A stretch of DNA of 64,000 bases, taken from contig BDSL01000043.1 of NCBI GenBank assembly GCA_003116995.1, positions 310,001-374,000 of the forward strand, written 5' to 3'. The position numbers and the translations under genes were made by a program. Source of the stretch: Yamagishiella unicocca. Lineage: Eukaryota; Chlorophyta; Chlorophyceae; Chlamydomonadales; Volvocaceae. Of this stretch, positions 29,801 to 40,876 are shown in pieces (the first letter of the stretch is position 1; each line of letters starts with the position of its first letter). The notes under the pieces were generated by a model. It was given only the letters and a program-made list of their open reading frames with translations. It was not told the DNA's origin and ran no database searches.

Positions 29801-32800
29801 CCTCTCCAAGGTCCGTACAACCGACCTCGGCGGCGTCGGCGCTGGCGTCGACGTCGACGTCGTCTTCATCGGCGGCGGCAGTTGGCGGCGGCGGCGCAGC
29901 CGCCGCCGCGCCGGCGGCGGCAGCCGCCGGGGCGCCGGCGGCGGCAGCCGCCGGGGCGCACGCGGCGGCGGCGGCGGCGCCGCCGCCGCCGCTTCTGTTG
30001 GCGCCTCCTGTTCGCCGCCTGGTCGCGGGACCCATCCGGGTGGCTGTCGGGTCGGCTCTGGATCACGGCGTGTGGGATAGCGACGGCGGCTGGCGGTCCG
30101 CTGAGCCGGTGCATGACGTGTACATACCGCAGAACCTGCAGCGGATCAGCGCGGACGACCTGGTCAAGGTGGGAGGGCCAGGGGACGCGAGGGGGGGAGG
30201 GGATTGCGAAAAGGAACTCCCCGGGTGGGGTGTATAAAAACCGTTATACGCAACGGGACAGGAGAGTTGGCCCCGGGTGGGGTGAGGGGGCGGAGGGTAT
30301 TGGGAGGGGCAAGGGACCGGGGAAGGGCAGGGTTGTGGAGTGGGAAATGCCAGGGGTAGAGGGATGCGGGATGTGGGCGGAGCAAGGAAGAGGGGCAGGG
30401 TGGTGGAAGGGGGCCTGTGGCGGGGGGTTTGTCGGTCCTTGGTGCGGAAAGAGGGAAAGCAGGGGTGGGGCCTGTGGGGCTGGAGGGGGGGGAGGGAAAG
30501 TCATGAAGCGAAACGGGGGAGGCGGGTGTCCTGGGAGGGGGTCGAGAGGGGGAGGGCAGCGGCGCGTGGGCGGAGGCGGCTAGGGTTACGGGCGGTGTCG
30601 TGGGTGGCTGCCAGGGTTTTACGATTTTAGGGTTTAGGGAGGAAGAGGAGGGTTTAGGGAGCAGCGGAACTGCATACGGTGCCTTTACCCGAGGGACTGT
30701 ACGACTCCTTGCGAGCCCCGAGCTGCTGCACCAACCTACTCCTGGCCTCGCTCGCTGAACGCCGCTCCCCGTCCCTCCGCGCCCCAACCTCTCTAACCCT
30801 TCCCCCCCATCACCACCACCACCGCCACCACCATCACCACCACCACCGCCGCCACCACAACCACCACAACCACCACCACCGCCGCCACCCCCCCCCCCCT
30901 GTGCGCAGATCCGAGAGTTGGGTCGTGGCTGCTTCGGCAGCGTGTGGCTGGCGCGGTGGCGGGGAGTGGAGGTGGCGCTGAAGGAGCTGCTCGACCAGGG
31001 GGTCACGGACGGGCCGCCGAACGAGGTGCGGGCGCAGGGGGGAAGGGGGCAGGGGGGAAGGAGACCTGTTTAGACGAAATAGGAAGCGGAGGGCATGCGT
31101 TTGGGGGGGGGGGCAGGAGGAGGAGGAGAGCGAGGGGGAGGGCCTCGGGAGGGGCGGTGGGTTGGTCAGGAAGCGGCGGGTGGGGTGTCTAGCTGCCGGT
31201 CGCAGCGTGTAGGGCCCAGGGTGGGAAGGGGTGGGAAAGGAAGGGCAGCAAGACGATCATTTGCGCGCGGCGAAGAGGAGGGTGGGGGGAGGGCCGGAGA
31301 ATGGAGCGAGGAGGAGGAGGAGGCTATGGTGGGGGAATGGTGACCAAACCGCGATGACACACTAGCACTACCGGTACCAGGGGGACACGATGACGCAGGC
31401 GCCGCCCCACCCCTCGCGCCGACCCGCCCCCCCACCCCTGCCCTGCCGTGCCGTGCCGTGTCGTACCGTACGGCACCCGTCGCTGCAGGTGTTTTACGAG
31501 GCCGAGAAGCTGGCGTCCCTGCGCCACCCCTGCATCATCGCCTTCTACGGCATCGTCACCAGCCCCGGCTCCTATGCGACGGTGGTGGAGTACCTGCGGA
31601 TGGGCTCGCTGAAGAGCGGCCTCACCAGGCTGCGGAAGCAGGTGGGGGCGGGGGGGTTCGAGGGAAACCCGTGGGGGCGGGGGGGGGGGCAAACCCGGAG
31701 GTGGGGGAGGAGTGGAAAAACTCGGAGGGGGAAAAACCCGGAGGTGGGGGCGGGGGGGGAAAAACCAGGAGGGGGGGCGGTGGGGGAAAAACCAGGAGGT
31801 GGGGGCGGTGGGGGGAAACCCCGGAGGTGGGGGCGGTGGGGAAAAACCCGGAGGTGGGGGCGGTGGGGGAAAAACCCGGAGATAAGGGCGAAGGTTTTAA
31901 TGTTTGGATAAACCGAAGGGCTCTGCCCGCCTGGGTTCTGCCGTCCATGCTGTCCACCCCCCCCCCCCCCGTCCCCACTCGCTTCACCTCGCTGCCCCTT
32001 CCTCCCACCGCCTCCCCACCCCCCCCACTACGGTTTGTGCCGTACGCTCCAGGGAGCCGACATCAGCCGGCGGTTACGGGTGGCGATAGCGCTGCAGGTA
32101 GGCTCCGGGCTGTGGCGCCGGCAGGGCCCCTGCGCTCCGCCGCCTTGCCTTTGGATGGGTGCTCGGCCCCGCTTGGTGCGCAGTACCACCACCGCTGACC
32201 CTCACCCCCGCTAAAAGTACCGTCTCTGCCCTCGGCTTCCTGTTTCCTGTACCCGCGTCTTCTCGCCCCTCCCCCCCAAACTCCGACCCCTCCCCCCCCC
32301 ATCCCATACACTACACTGCGCTTGTCGTGTAACCGGGTCTTAACGCTACCCCCCTCCCCACCACCACCACCACACATACACGCACACACACTCACGCATC
32401 CCCCCCCACACACATACACACACGCCCAGGCTGCTCGCGGTATGGAGTACCTCCACGGTCAGTTCGTGGTTCACTTCGATCTCAAGTGCGACAACCTGCT
32501 GTGCGACCTGAGGGACCCCGCCCGCCCCGTGGTCAAGATCGGGGACCTGGGGCTGTCGAAGGTGGGGCGAATGGGGTGGGGTTTACATAAAAAAGAAACG
32601 GTGACTCGACATGGAAGGGGGGGCCATGGCTCGAGGGCGGGGTGCTGGGCGGGGGTGGCGCATGGCTCCCAAGGGGTGCGGTGGGGGCGTATGGGGAGGG
32701 GAGGGGAGGGGAGCAGACAGGGTTTTGTCCAGCCGCGTTGGTGGTCCTTGTTGTGGCCAAGCTGCCAAAGGGGGACCGCAGTGGGGCGCTGCGCTGCTCG

Positions 32801-34664
32801 TCGCCAGCGGCGGGTATCATCGTAGGCTCTGCAGACACCCCTACCCCCGGTGCGGCTGACTCCTCTTTCCGGTCCCCTGGCCTCCCCCACTAACCCCCCT
32901 CCATCGAGTGCCGATTCTCACCGGTGTTTCTGCCCCCTCCCTTCCCTCCTCATCCCGGTCTTCCCTCCCCCCCCACACACGCATACCCAATCCCGTAGAA
33001 GAAGAAGGACAGCTTCGTGAGCGGCAACATGCGGGGCACGCTGCCGTGGATGGCTCCGGAGCTGTTCCCCGGGGTGCGGGAGAAGCAGCGGCAGGAGGCG
33101 GCGGCGACGACGGGAGCGCCGGCGGCCGGCGCCAACGGCACCGCCAACGGCTCCACAACCACCGGCGGCGGCACGGAGGTGGTTGATGACCGGGTCAACG
33201 AGAAGGTCAGTGGGGCGCGGTCGGTGGTTCGTTGGCGGCGGTTGGGCGGCAGTACGGATCGGTTGTGGGTTCGGTGGCGTAGGTCAATGCGGCGGACGAT
33301 GAGGGGGCCGGTGTGGTGGCAGGTCGGGAGGGGGTCGGAGGGGAAAGGGACGGGGACGGGGGTGGGGGCTCCACGGCGTGTGTGTTTGCGCATGGGCGGC
33401 GGAAGCACTCGCACTCCTGCTGCTCTTGCCCGCATTCAACAACAACGCACAGCGCAGCACTAGCTGGGTCTTTTCCTGCACAAAGTTATAGGTATCAGCG
33501 ATACCAGGCAGCCCTCCGATAAAAACAGCCAACCGTGTCGGCCCTCCCAAACACCTTCCAACCACCTCACAACCACCTCCCCACCACCCTCCGCCTCCGC
33601 CCACTCGTCCTCCTCCCTCCTTGACAGGTGGACGTCTTCTCGTTCGGCATCGTGCTGTGGGAGATCTGGCAGCTGGGCGAGCAGCCGTACAGCTCCACCA
33701 GCCTGGCAGACATTTTCGCTGGCGTCATGACGGGGTCGCTGCGACCCACCATGCCCGCGGACTGCGACCCGGACTGGGCGACGCTCATGCAGGTGCGGCG
33801 GGCGGGAATCGAGCGGGGGTTCTGGCAGGGCGGCTGGCAAAAAGGGGGGGGCCGAGGGGGGGACCCGGTTAATTGGCACGGGAGACGGAGGGCGGAAAAA
33901 AGGCGGGGAAGGCTGATAAGTAGGGGAGTTGCAAGGAAAACAGTAGGGGTGGGGCTGGAAAGTGGGGGGAGGCTGGCAGGGCCCGGCGGTTGTTGGGGAG
34001 GGGGGAGGGCCCGGCCCGGATAGGGATGCTGCGGGTGGTGCGGAGCGGGGAAGGGGAGGGTGTTTGGAGGGAAGGGGGGGGTTGTGGGGAGGGCGAAGTT
34101 ATCACTGCACCTGTGACCCACGTACCTTAACTCGTCATTGTATGAGTCACCTCGCGATCTCGCCACCACCTCCTGATTGGTTGGTTGGTTGATTCCTCAT
34201 GTTTGGAGTTTGCCGGCCTAGCGCGGAACGGGCACACGCATGGATTGACGCGCACAGCGGTGGATCGACACGCACCCCTGCACCCCTGCACCTGCACCCC
34301 TGCACCTGCACCTGCGCCTCCTGTTCTAAACGGGTTTTTCTGGCATCCACGGGTCTTCCTCGAAATCCCCCCTCCCCCCCTCCTTCAGGCCTGCTGGCAC
34401 AGCACTCCCCGCCTCCGCCCCAGCTTCAGCGAAATAGCGGAGCGCCTGGACGGCATCCTGGAGAGAATGAACAACCAGGACACGGCGGGGCCGGGGGTGG
34501 GATCGCCAGGAGGAGCTCCGGGAGGGGTAGCCAGCGCACCTGCTGCGGGCGGTGCTGCTGCTGCCCCTGCCGCTGCTGCCCCTGCCGCTGCTGCTGCTGC
34601 TGCTGCTGCTGCTCCCGCAGCTGCTGGCGGCGTAGGAGCGATTTCGGGTGTCCGCCGCTTCTAG
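26889..34664 (+). CDS. Raf-like TKL protein kinase (B4-type), 861 aa
   Basis: Ser/Thr kinase of the plant Raf-like MAPKKK group. Exons: 26889-27056, 27144-27206, 27911-28048, 28348-28540, 29240-30168, 30909-31025, 31489-31641, 32053-32097, 32430-32561, 32999-33205, 33628-33792, 34389-34664 (TAG). Residues ~1-190 show no known domain; ~190-480 are Ala/Gly/Pro/Ser low complexity. The kinase domain runs ~495-790: Gly loop GRGCFGSVW (502-510), Lys522 in VALKEL, catalytic loop [10 protein letters not shown] (D619, K621, N624), metal site GDLGLSK (D641), activation segment [16 protein letters not shown], then [17 protein letters not shown] instead of HRD and DLG instead of DFG are characteristic of this Raf subgroup, whose plant members act upstream of SnRK2 kinases; no PB1 domain is seen in this model. 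The C-tail is poly-Ala/Pro. A further in-frame stretch at 28841-29239 was left in an intron because the acceptor at 29239 is much stronger. Confidence 0.87.
28196..28331 (+). repeat. (CAACTAATGC)13 branchpoint-like array
   Basis: Thirteen copies of a 10-bp unit (two with an extra A), each carrying ACTAA, the core of a U2-type branchpoint. The array ends 16 bases before the kinase exon 4 acceptor at 28347. Confidence 0.92.
28577..28640 (+). repeat. Family A element (kinase intron 4)
   Basis: GGTGCAAGGAAAACCCGTG, TACGAAGGGAAAACCG and TTTAGGACAGACG; the head type with GTGTACGA. Confidence 0.65.
28844..28918 (+). repeat. (GGTAGCGGGGGCGGA)n array
   Basis: Five copies of a 15-bp unit inside kinase intron 4. 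It could encode Gly/Ser repeats, but the region is modelled as intronic. Confidence 0.65.
31642..31890 (+). repeat. Donor-like minisatellite at start of kinase intron 7
   Basis: Begins at the donor (AAGCAG|GTGGGGGCGG). About seven units of ~27-30 bp with GAGGTGGGGGCGGTGGGG and AAAAACCC follow; AGGTGGGGGCGG repeats the junction itself. Confidence 0.8.
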
Positions 34665-34904
34665 CTTCCGCCAGCTAGAGGCTTCAGCTGGGGCTCCTGC
34701 GACCCCATGCATCAGGGCGCTCAGCTCGCGTCCTCCTCACCTCACCTCGCCACTGCTGACGCGGCAGCCGCGTGGGAAGTGCGCCTGGGCCGGGCAACAA
34801 ATCTTGTACTGTACAAGTCAGGGAGGAGGGGGGGGAAGCCGAGGGGACGGGTCGTTGAAGCGGCGCGTGTTGTGTCTTAATGTTCTTCTGCTGCTGCTCC
34901 TGCT

Positions 34905-34935
<31 letters not shown>

Positions 34936-34950
34936 CTGCTGATGATGCTG

Positions 34951-35104
34951 GTGCTGATGCTGATGCTGATGCTGATGCTGATGCTGATGCTGATGCTGAT
35001 GCTGATGCTGATGCTGATGCTGATGCTGATGCTGATGCTGATGCTGATGCTGATGCTGATGCTGATGCTGATGCTGATGCTGATGCTGATGCTGATGCTG
35101 ATGC
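34951..35104 (+). repeat. (CTGATG)n hexamer in kinase 3' UTR
   Basis: About 25 near-perfect CTGATG copies, preceded by shorter CTG and ATG runs, about 290 bp after the kinase stop codon. Confidence 0.9.
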
Positions 35105-37084
35105 TTGTTGGCCGCCACAAGTGCCAGGGGTGCGGAGGTAGTGCCAGGGGTGCGGAAGGAGGGAGCCGTAACAACCCAGGAGGTGGGCTTTGGCCAACTG
35201 CCGGTGACGCAGGTTGGCAGGTGCTGGTGCAGGTGCAGGTGGCTCCGGTGTGCATGCTGACGTGGCAGGGTGTGATTGGTTTTAGCAGCAGATGGTGGAA
35301 GCGTTACATACCTCCGTGCTGCCAGGAGGGGACTCGGGCGCGCGCGGCCGGCATGGGGCTGGGCATGGCACGGCATGAGTGGTGGCCGGCGAAATGAGGG
35401 GCAGGGGTAGGGAGGGGAGCAGTGGGTCGTGCATCGGACGGAAGGCTGCACAAAACCTGGCCCCTCGTCCGTGTTCTTACCCTCGCCGGTTCGTCTCGCT
35501 ACCCACCTCGCCAACGCCACGGCCTCCGTCCCGCGCTTCCTTCCAGTCCTCCGCATGCATGGAGACGTGCGGAGACGAAGCGAGTTACGGCTCAAGGGGA
35601 TGAGGAAGCGGCTGGCAGTGTAGCGGGCGCCGGAGTGCGGCCGGCAGTAGTGCGTGGTTGCATGCGTACGATTTAGGTGGTTGATGTGTCGGTGTCCGAG
35701 CAGCAAGATTCAGATGGCGACGTACACGTGGGACAAGCAGAAGGGCGTACTGTACCCGTGCTTCTTGCGTGGTTGTGTCCTGCTTACCGGTCATGTTCTG
35801 GTAACAACAACCCTCGGTCGTGTGCGTCTCGTTGTCACAGACTGCGATTGTCGGTGTGAGGTAGCGCGCGATTGTCTCTTTCAACCGGCAGGGGTCTGAC
35901 AACTAGTTTTACAGGGGCCGCGATTCGCGCTCTTACACAAACTTTTTCCAGGTAGTCCAGATTTACAAATGAGCGACGCGAAGAGCCGGCGAGCGATTCG
36001 GGTGCGATGGTTAAAGAAGTGCTTGCTTGGTAATTTTCAAATATTTGGCATTTTGAAATGTTGCAGTTATGCAAAGCCGGGTAGGTTGCCAGGAGGGCAG
36101 CGACAGCCGGCCCGGCCCCGCGCGGCTTGGCCCACTCTTGAGGGTGAAGCGTGTCGGAGCAGCGGGAACGGGGAGCTAGGAAACCAATACCGAAAGGTGA
36201 TCCTGATTCAGGTTCGGGCTCTGATACCGATGTTTGTAAGCTCCGCAGGAGAATGCACCGGAATCCTAGTCATGTATCCACTTCCACCGTTATGTCCTGA
36301 GCGGCAGCACAGCACGCGGCGGCAAACATGAAGGTTGTCGCACCCATCAGAGGGATTGAGAGGAAACCCGTAGGTCGGCACATAAGAAAACATACACTGG
36401 GGAAGGGCGAGCGGAGGAAGGCGCGCTGGCTGGAGGGCGCGCTGCCCCTGCGGGAGCTGTTCCTGTGACTGCCGCCTTTCAAAATGCCGTGCCTGACAAG
36501 GGGATATGGGGGGCCAACCTCGCCCATCCTCTACGCTGCAGCCTGCTGTCGTACTTCGTTGGGCGGGCGCCGTGGGGCCGCCGCCGTGTATCCGAGCAGC
36601 GACAGGGGAGGGCAGCACGGCTCAGGAAGTGGACCTAGCCGCACGCAGCAGCACTGAGAGGAGGGCGTGTTGGCGCAAGGCAGCGTATCCGCGATGACGG
36701 AGGTTCGGTGGCGCGGTTGGCGGAGGTTTTTATGATCGCCAAAGACGCCATGGTAGCAGCCGGTGTCAGGAGTAGTAGGGAGTAGTGTACACGGCGCCGG
36801 GTAGGTTTTGAAATGTGATTGAAACGGACACCTGTACGCCCAGGCCTGCTCGAGTCTGCTTAGGTGGGTCACGGGAAGGGGAGATGAGGCGGGGGGGGGG
36901 GCAGTTGTGGACGATAGGTGCTGCAAGAAGGGAGGTCAGGCGTGACCTGCATGCGGCGTCACTAGCTGCAGTACACGTAACATCCAATAGACATCCAATA
37001 TCTACCCATCGCGTATACTTGGAAGCAACGTGTGTAGGTACGTTTTATCCTCTGGTGATCTTTGTGCCTTGTGACGCTTAAGCT
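35105..37084. other. Spacer between kinase and Rossmann-protein genes
   Basis: No exon recognised. Includes the rest of the kinase 3' UTR, a TGTAA at 36235-36239 as the likely poly(A) signal, and the promoter of the next gene. The part 35900-36080 is less GC-rich than the flanks. Confidence 0.4.
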
Positions 37085-40000
37085 ATGCTGTCCAACATCG
37101 CCAGGACCGGCGTCCATCGGCCAGTTACAAGCTGCAGGGGCCCCATAACTGTGACATCGACGAGATATAGATGCCTAGTTGTGCGCAGAAACAAAATAGG
37201 AGATGAGCTGCTGGACTTTGTGACAGGTGAACACGCAACCGTGCAGTAGTCTTCGTTTCGCCACCAACTTGCGCTGACCCAGTCAGGCCTGAAATATCTA
37301 GCACACTGCTTGACATACTGCGCGGCGTGCAATTGCAGCGGGTCCAAAACTCCGGAAATGGTACGGAGCTGGTGACAGGCCCACTGACGGAGGGGAAGAG
37401 CAGGTTGGTAACTTATACAGTAGGACGAAATAGGAAGTTGCAGCTTCGTACCTTCGTCGCGATGCTCGCGGCCATCGATGCTAACGGTGGCTGCATCGTC
37501 GGGAACGCCATCCCTGTCGTCGGCCCAGGAGCCCGAGGAGCCCGACACGGCTTCCGACGTGGTGCTTGTCACCGATGCTGACACACCTATTGGAGAGCAG
37601 GTGGTGCTGCAGCTGATCCTGGCCAGGTGCGGTCGACGAGGGCAAGGGTGTGCGCTCGCCAACCGGTCGGTCGGCAGCAGGCGCGTGGGATCGGTGCACA
37701 GGCGCGAAGGGCCGGAACGACGCATACAAGGGCGCTGCTTGGGCTCTGCGACTTTGCGACAGGAGCGGGGACACGGGTCCTCCTAGGGGAAGAAGAGGAA
37801 AGCGGAGGACGTGAGCCTAGTCGGCCCTGCTTTTTTCCACTTCCTAACTCACGTACTCCTCGCTTCGTGGAGTGCCCGTCTACTCCAACCCCACCGCTCC
37901 ACTCGCCCCGTAACGTGGCCCCCCCGCTCCCCTCATCGTTTCCACTTTTCGTAGCCGACTTACGGGTTTCCTGCCACCCCACCAAACACATACACACACA
38001 TACGAAAACTATTCGCCAGCTAGTTCCTATCCTCCGCTTCGTATGTCGTGTAACCGGGTCTTCTCCTCCCCCCCATATACACATACACCTCCTGAGCTTC
38101 TGCGCTGTCCCCCACCTCCGCACTCTACCCGGGGCCGCCCCCTCACCCCCCGCCCCCGTCCCCTCACACACACACACACGTCCCCTCACACCCCCTCCGG
38201 CCCCCAAACCGCACACTCCAGGCAGCAGCTGCGCCTGCTGGTGCGTGACGTGTCCGCCGCCAAGACGTCGTACGGGCCGTACGCCACGCCGCTGCCCGCC
38301 GACGCCGTTGGTCCCCGGGCCCTACGCGGCGTCAAGTGCCTGGTGGTGCTGGGGAAGTCCGCACGGGGGCTGCTCGAGGGGGCCAAGGCGGCCAAGGTCA
38401 AGCACGTGGTGCTGCTGGCGGCGGCGCCTTCGGGTACGGCAGGGGGCGGCGGCGGCGGCGGCGGTGGGGGCAGCGGTGGGGGCCGGAGTCCGTGCGGAGG
38501 AAGGCAGGGGGCTTCCCGGTGGCAGCCGAAATGGCCGAAACACGCATGGGGGGGGGTGGGGGTTGTTGATAGGCAGACCAGTGTACGAAGGAAATACCGT
38601 TTGGGACATACGTTTGGAGGTGCATGCTGGAGAACTTGGTCACGAGAAAAAACGGTTCTTCGTAGGTCGACTTGCGGCGGCTGCGTCTGTTCCGGCAGGA
38701 GGGCGGAGGGGTTGCCGCGGACGTTTGTGCCTGGCAAGCCAAGAGCCCACTCGGCGCTTTTGTGCCGTACTGCCGTACTTCCAGTATCATCATCTGGGCG
38801 CCGCGTGTGTCGTGCCCTCCGCAGCCATCCCCTGCTGCTCCCTGACCTCCCCCGCGACAACACTCAAACCCCACAAACTACAAACCCAACCCAACCCTAC
38901 ACACCCAACCCTACACACCCAACCCAACCCTACACACCCAATCCAGCCCTACACACCCAACCCAACCTGCAACCCCTCGACCCGCCCGCAGCCGGGGGGT
39001 CAACTGGCGGCTTCTCGCTGGGCGGCTTCTCGCTGGGAGGCGGCTCCGCTGCGAAGGAGCTGCGGGAGCTGCCAGACGGCAGTATGGAGGCGGCCGTCAA
39101 AGCATGCGGCTTGCCGTACAGCGTCGTACAGGTGCGCCGCGCCGCGCAGCGCAGAACACATAACACACGACACACAAGCAGACACACACACACACGCACA
39201 CGCACACACACGTGAACATGACACACGTCAGTGGCTGGACCGGGATTCCGTGTCGTTTCTCCGGCTGGGACGTTTTTTGGATAACACGCCTCCCAGCTCG
39301 TCCATTCCACCCCGACCCAATGCCCCCTTCCGGCTCCCTCCCACACCCTCGTCCCACACAATCCTCTGGTGACTCGCTCACCCCACTCTCTCCGGCCTGG
39401 CCCGTTGCTACATGTCGTGTGTTTTTGTACGGCAGGTGTACGGCCTGATGGACCCGGGGCGCAACGGCGGGGCGGGTGTGGCGGTGGAGCAGCAGCGGGG
39501 GGCGGGGGGGGCGGCGGGCGGCCAGCGGGGCGTGAGCCGGGAGGGGCTGGGGGCGCTCATCGGCGGCCTGGTGGATGCGGTCCCGGAGCGGGGTCGGACG
39601 CTGCAGGCGCAGGTGCGTGCGGTTCCGGAGCGGGATCGGGGTGCGTGCGGTTCCGGAGCGGGGGCGGGGGAAGGGGTTGTGTAGGGCAGGGTCATGGAGG
39701 GAGGGCAGGCCAGCAGAGGAGGGTGGGGTAGGGCCGTGGGCCCCCGGAGACGTTTTGCTTACGGCAGTCGCCTATTTGACTTCAGTTGAAGCCGCGGCAA
39801 GCCCGGCCTGGGTCGACCTCCTCGCACATATGGTGGGGTCCCACCATAATGGGCTCCTCCCCGGGTTATGGCGCCCTTGTAACCCCCCTCTCTTGCCTTC
39901 CCCCCCTCCCAGGGGGGGGTCCCGGGGGTTAAGTAACCGGTTATTTTCTGTACGGCCCCCCCCACACACTTCGGACTCTGCTGCAAGCCTGCAACCCCAT

Positions 40001-40132
40001 TTCTGCGGCCCCCCTGGACTCCTGCTGTTGCCCCATCAGGCTCCCGGCGGCAGCGGCAGCGGGTCTCCCTCCTCCAAGCAGCAGCAGGAGATCATCGCGG
40101 CGGCGCTAGCAGGCCTGGCGGAGGACGCCTAG
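37085..40132 (+). CDS. Plastid NAD(P)-binding Rossmann protein (NmrA/atypical SDR-like), 308 aa
   Basis: Exons: 37085-37226, 37339-37403, 37529-37626, 38222-38433, 38992-39131, 39436-39612, 40040-40132 (TAG). Exon 1 gives an Arg/Thr/Ser-rich plastid transit peptide ending GDELLDFVT. Exon 2 encodes GPKLRKWYGA, a block I recall from plant plastid Rossmann proteins of this kind. The nucleotide-binding start is VVLVTDADTPIGEQVVLQLI (80-99), where TDADTPIG replaces the usual TGxxGxxG. Later strands are LRLLVRDVSAAK, ALRGVKCLVVLGKS and AKVKHVVLLAAAPS; then GLPYSVVQVYGLMDPGRN near the substrate side. No Tyr-x3-Lys pair is obvious, as expected for NmrA-like members, so it may be a regulator or assembly factor rather than an enzyme. 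Exon 1 start: TAAGCTATGC. The intron 6 donor lies within a duplicated coding segment. Confidence 0.82.
38572..38680 (+). repeat. Family A element (Rossmann-gene intron 4)
   Basis: GTGTACGAAGG head, ATACCGTTTGGGACATACG block, GTGCATGCTGGAGAACTTGG and a GTCGACTTGCGGCGGCT tail; a nearly full-length diverged copy. Confidence 0.65.
39571..39668 (+). repeat. Exon segment duplicated across the donor (Rossmann-gene intron 6)
   Basis: Three related copies: exonic at 39571 (GTGGATGCGGTCCCGGAGCG), and intronic at 39613 and 39641 (GTGCGTGCGGTTCCGGAGCG). The first intronic copy starts exactly at the donor and lies 42 bp, i.e. in frame, from the exonic one. Confidence 0.85.
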
Positions 40133-40713
40133 TGGCAGCGGGGGGGGGCCACTCGGGAGTGCTCGTACCGTCGTATGGTGTGACGTACGAGCTAGAGTGG
40201 CACACCGTTGGCACACCGTTGGCGTAACGGTGTCAGGGAACCGGGCAGAGGATGCAGGAGGGATGGTGATGGCGGTGGTGGTGAGGGTGGTGGTGGTTGG
40301 GGGGCTGGTGGGACGCGGACTGGGGCCGGGAGGGATGTGTGCAGCCAGGTGTACCGCGCGAGAGCGAGAGTAACGGTATTGCGAATTCTGGTGGAGTGGC
40401 TGAAAGGCGACGCAGAAGGGGGAGTTAGAGAGGGAGAGGGAGGGAGGAAGAGGGACGAGAGAGAGAGTTGGGCGGAGGTGGAGGCGCCATGCGGCTGCCT
40501 GGGCAAGCGTTTTGGTATTGGATACGCTACGGGCTTACCAGGCGTACAAAGCGCGTCGCAAAGGGTGTGTGTGCGGCGCCGGCCGGGCGGGAGCCTCGGC
40601 CTGGAGGCGGTGCAGCGAGCATGATTGGTGGGGACGGCCGGGCTGAGACGGCAGCTGCTCCTGGGGCTTTGCTGGGCGGTGGGACGCATGACCCGGCTTC
40701 CGCTTGTCTGTGC

Positions 40714-40716
<3 letters not shown>

Positions 40717-40762
<46 letters not shown>

Positions 40763-40876
40763 CCGGTATGTGCGGTATGTGATTATCTCTCGGGACCGCC
40801 AGGAGGCCTAGGAGGCGTAGTAGCCTCGTACGCATTGCCGTACACGTGCCGTACACGTGTGTGTGTGTGTGTGTGT
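40717..40876 (+). repeat. (TG)n microsatellites and poly(A) signal in 3' UTR
   Basis: (TG)n at about 40717-40757 and 40856-40874. The second run ends in TGTAA (40872-40876), the likely poly(A) signal of the Rossmann-protein gene. Confidence 0.7.

Noticed and set aside
34648..35706. (LM)n and (HQ)n frames
   Set aside because: Translation of the (CTGATG)n hexamer in the kinase 3' UTR.
37434..37528. Upstream start for the Rossmann protein at ATG 37478
   Set aside because: Exons at 37085 and 37339 supply the transit peptide and the GPKLRKWYGA block and join in phase to 37529; the 37478 reading is then intronic.
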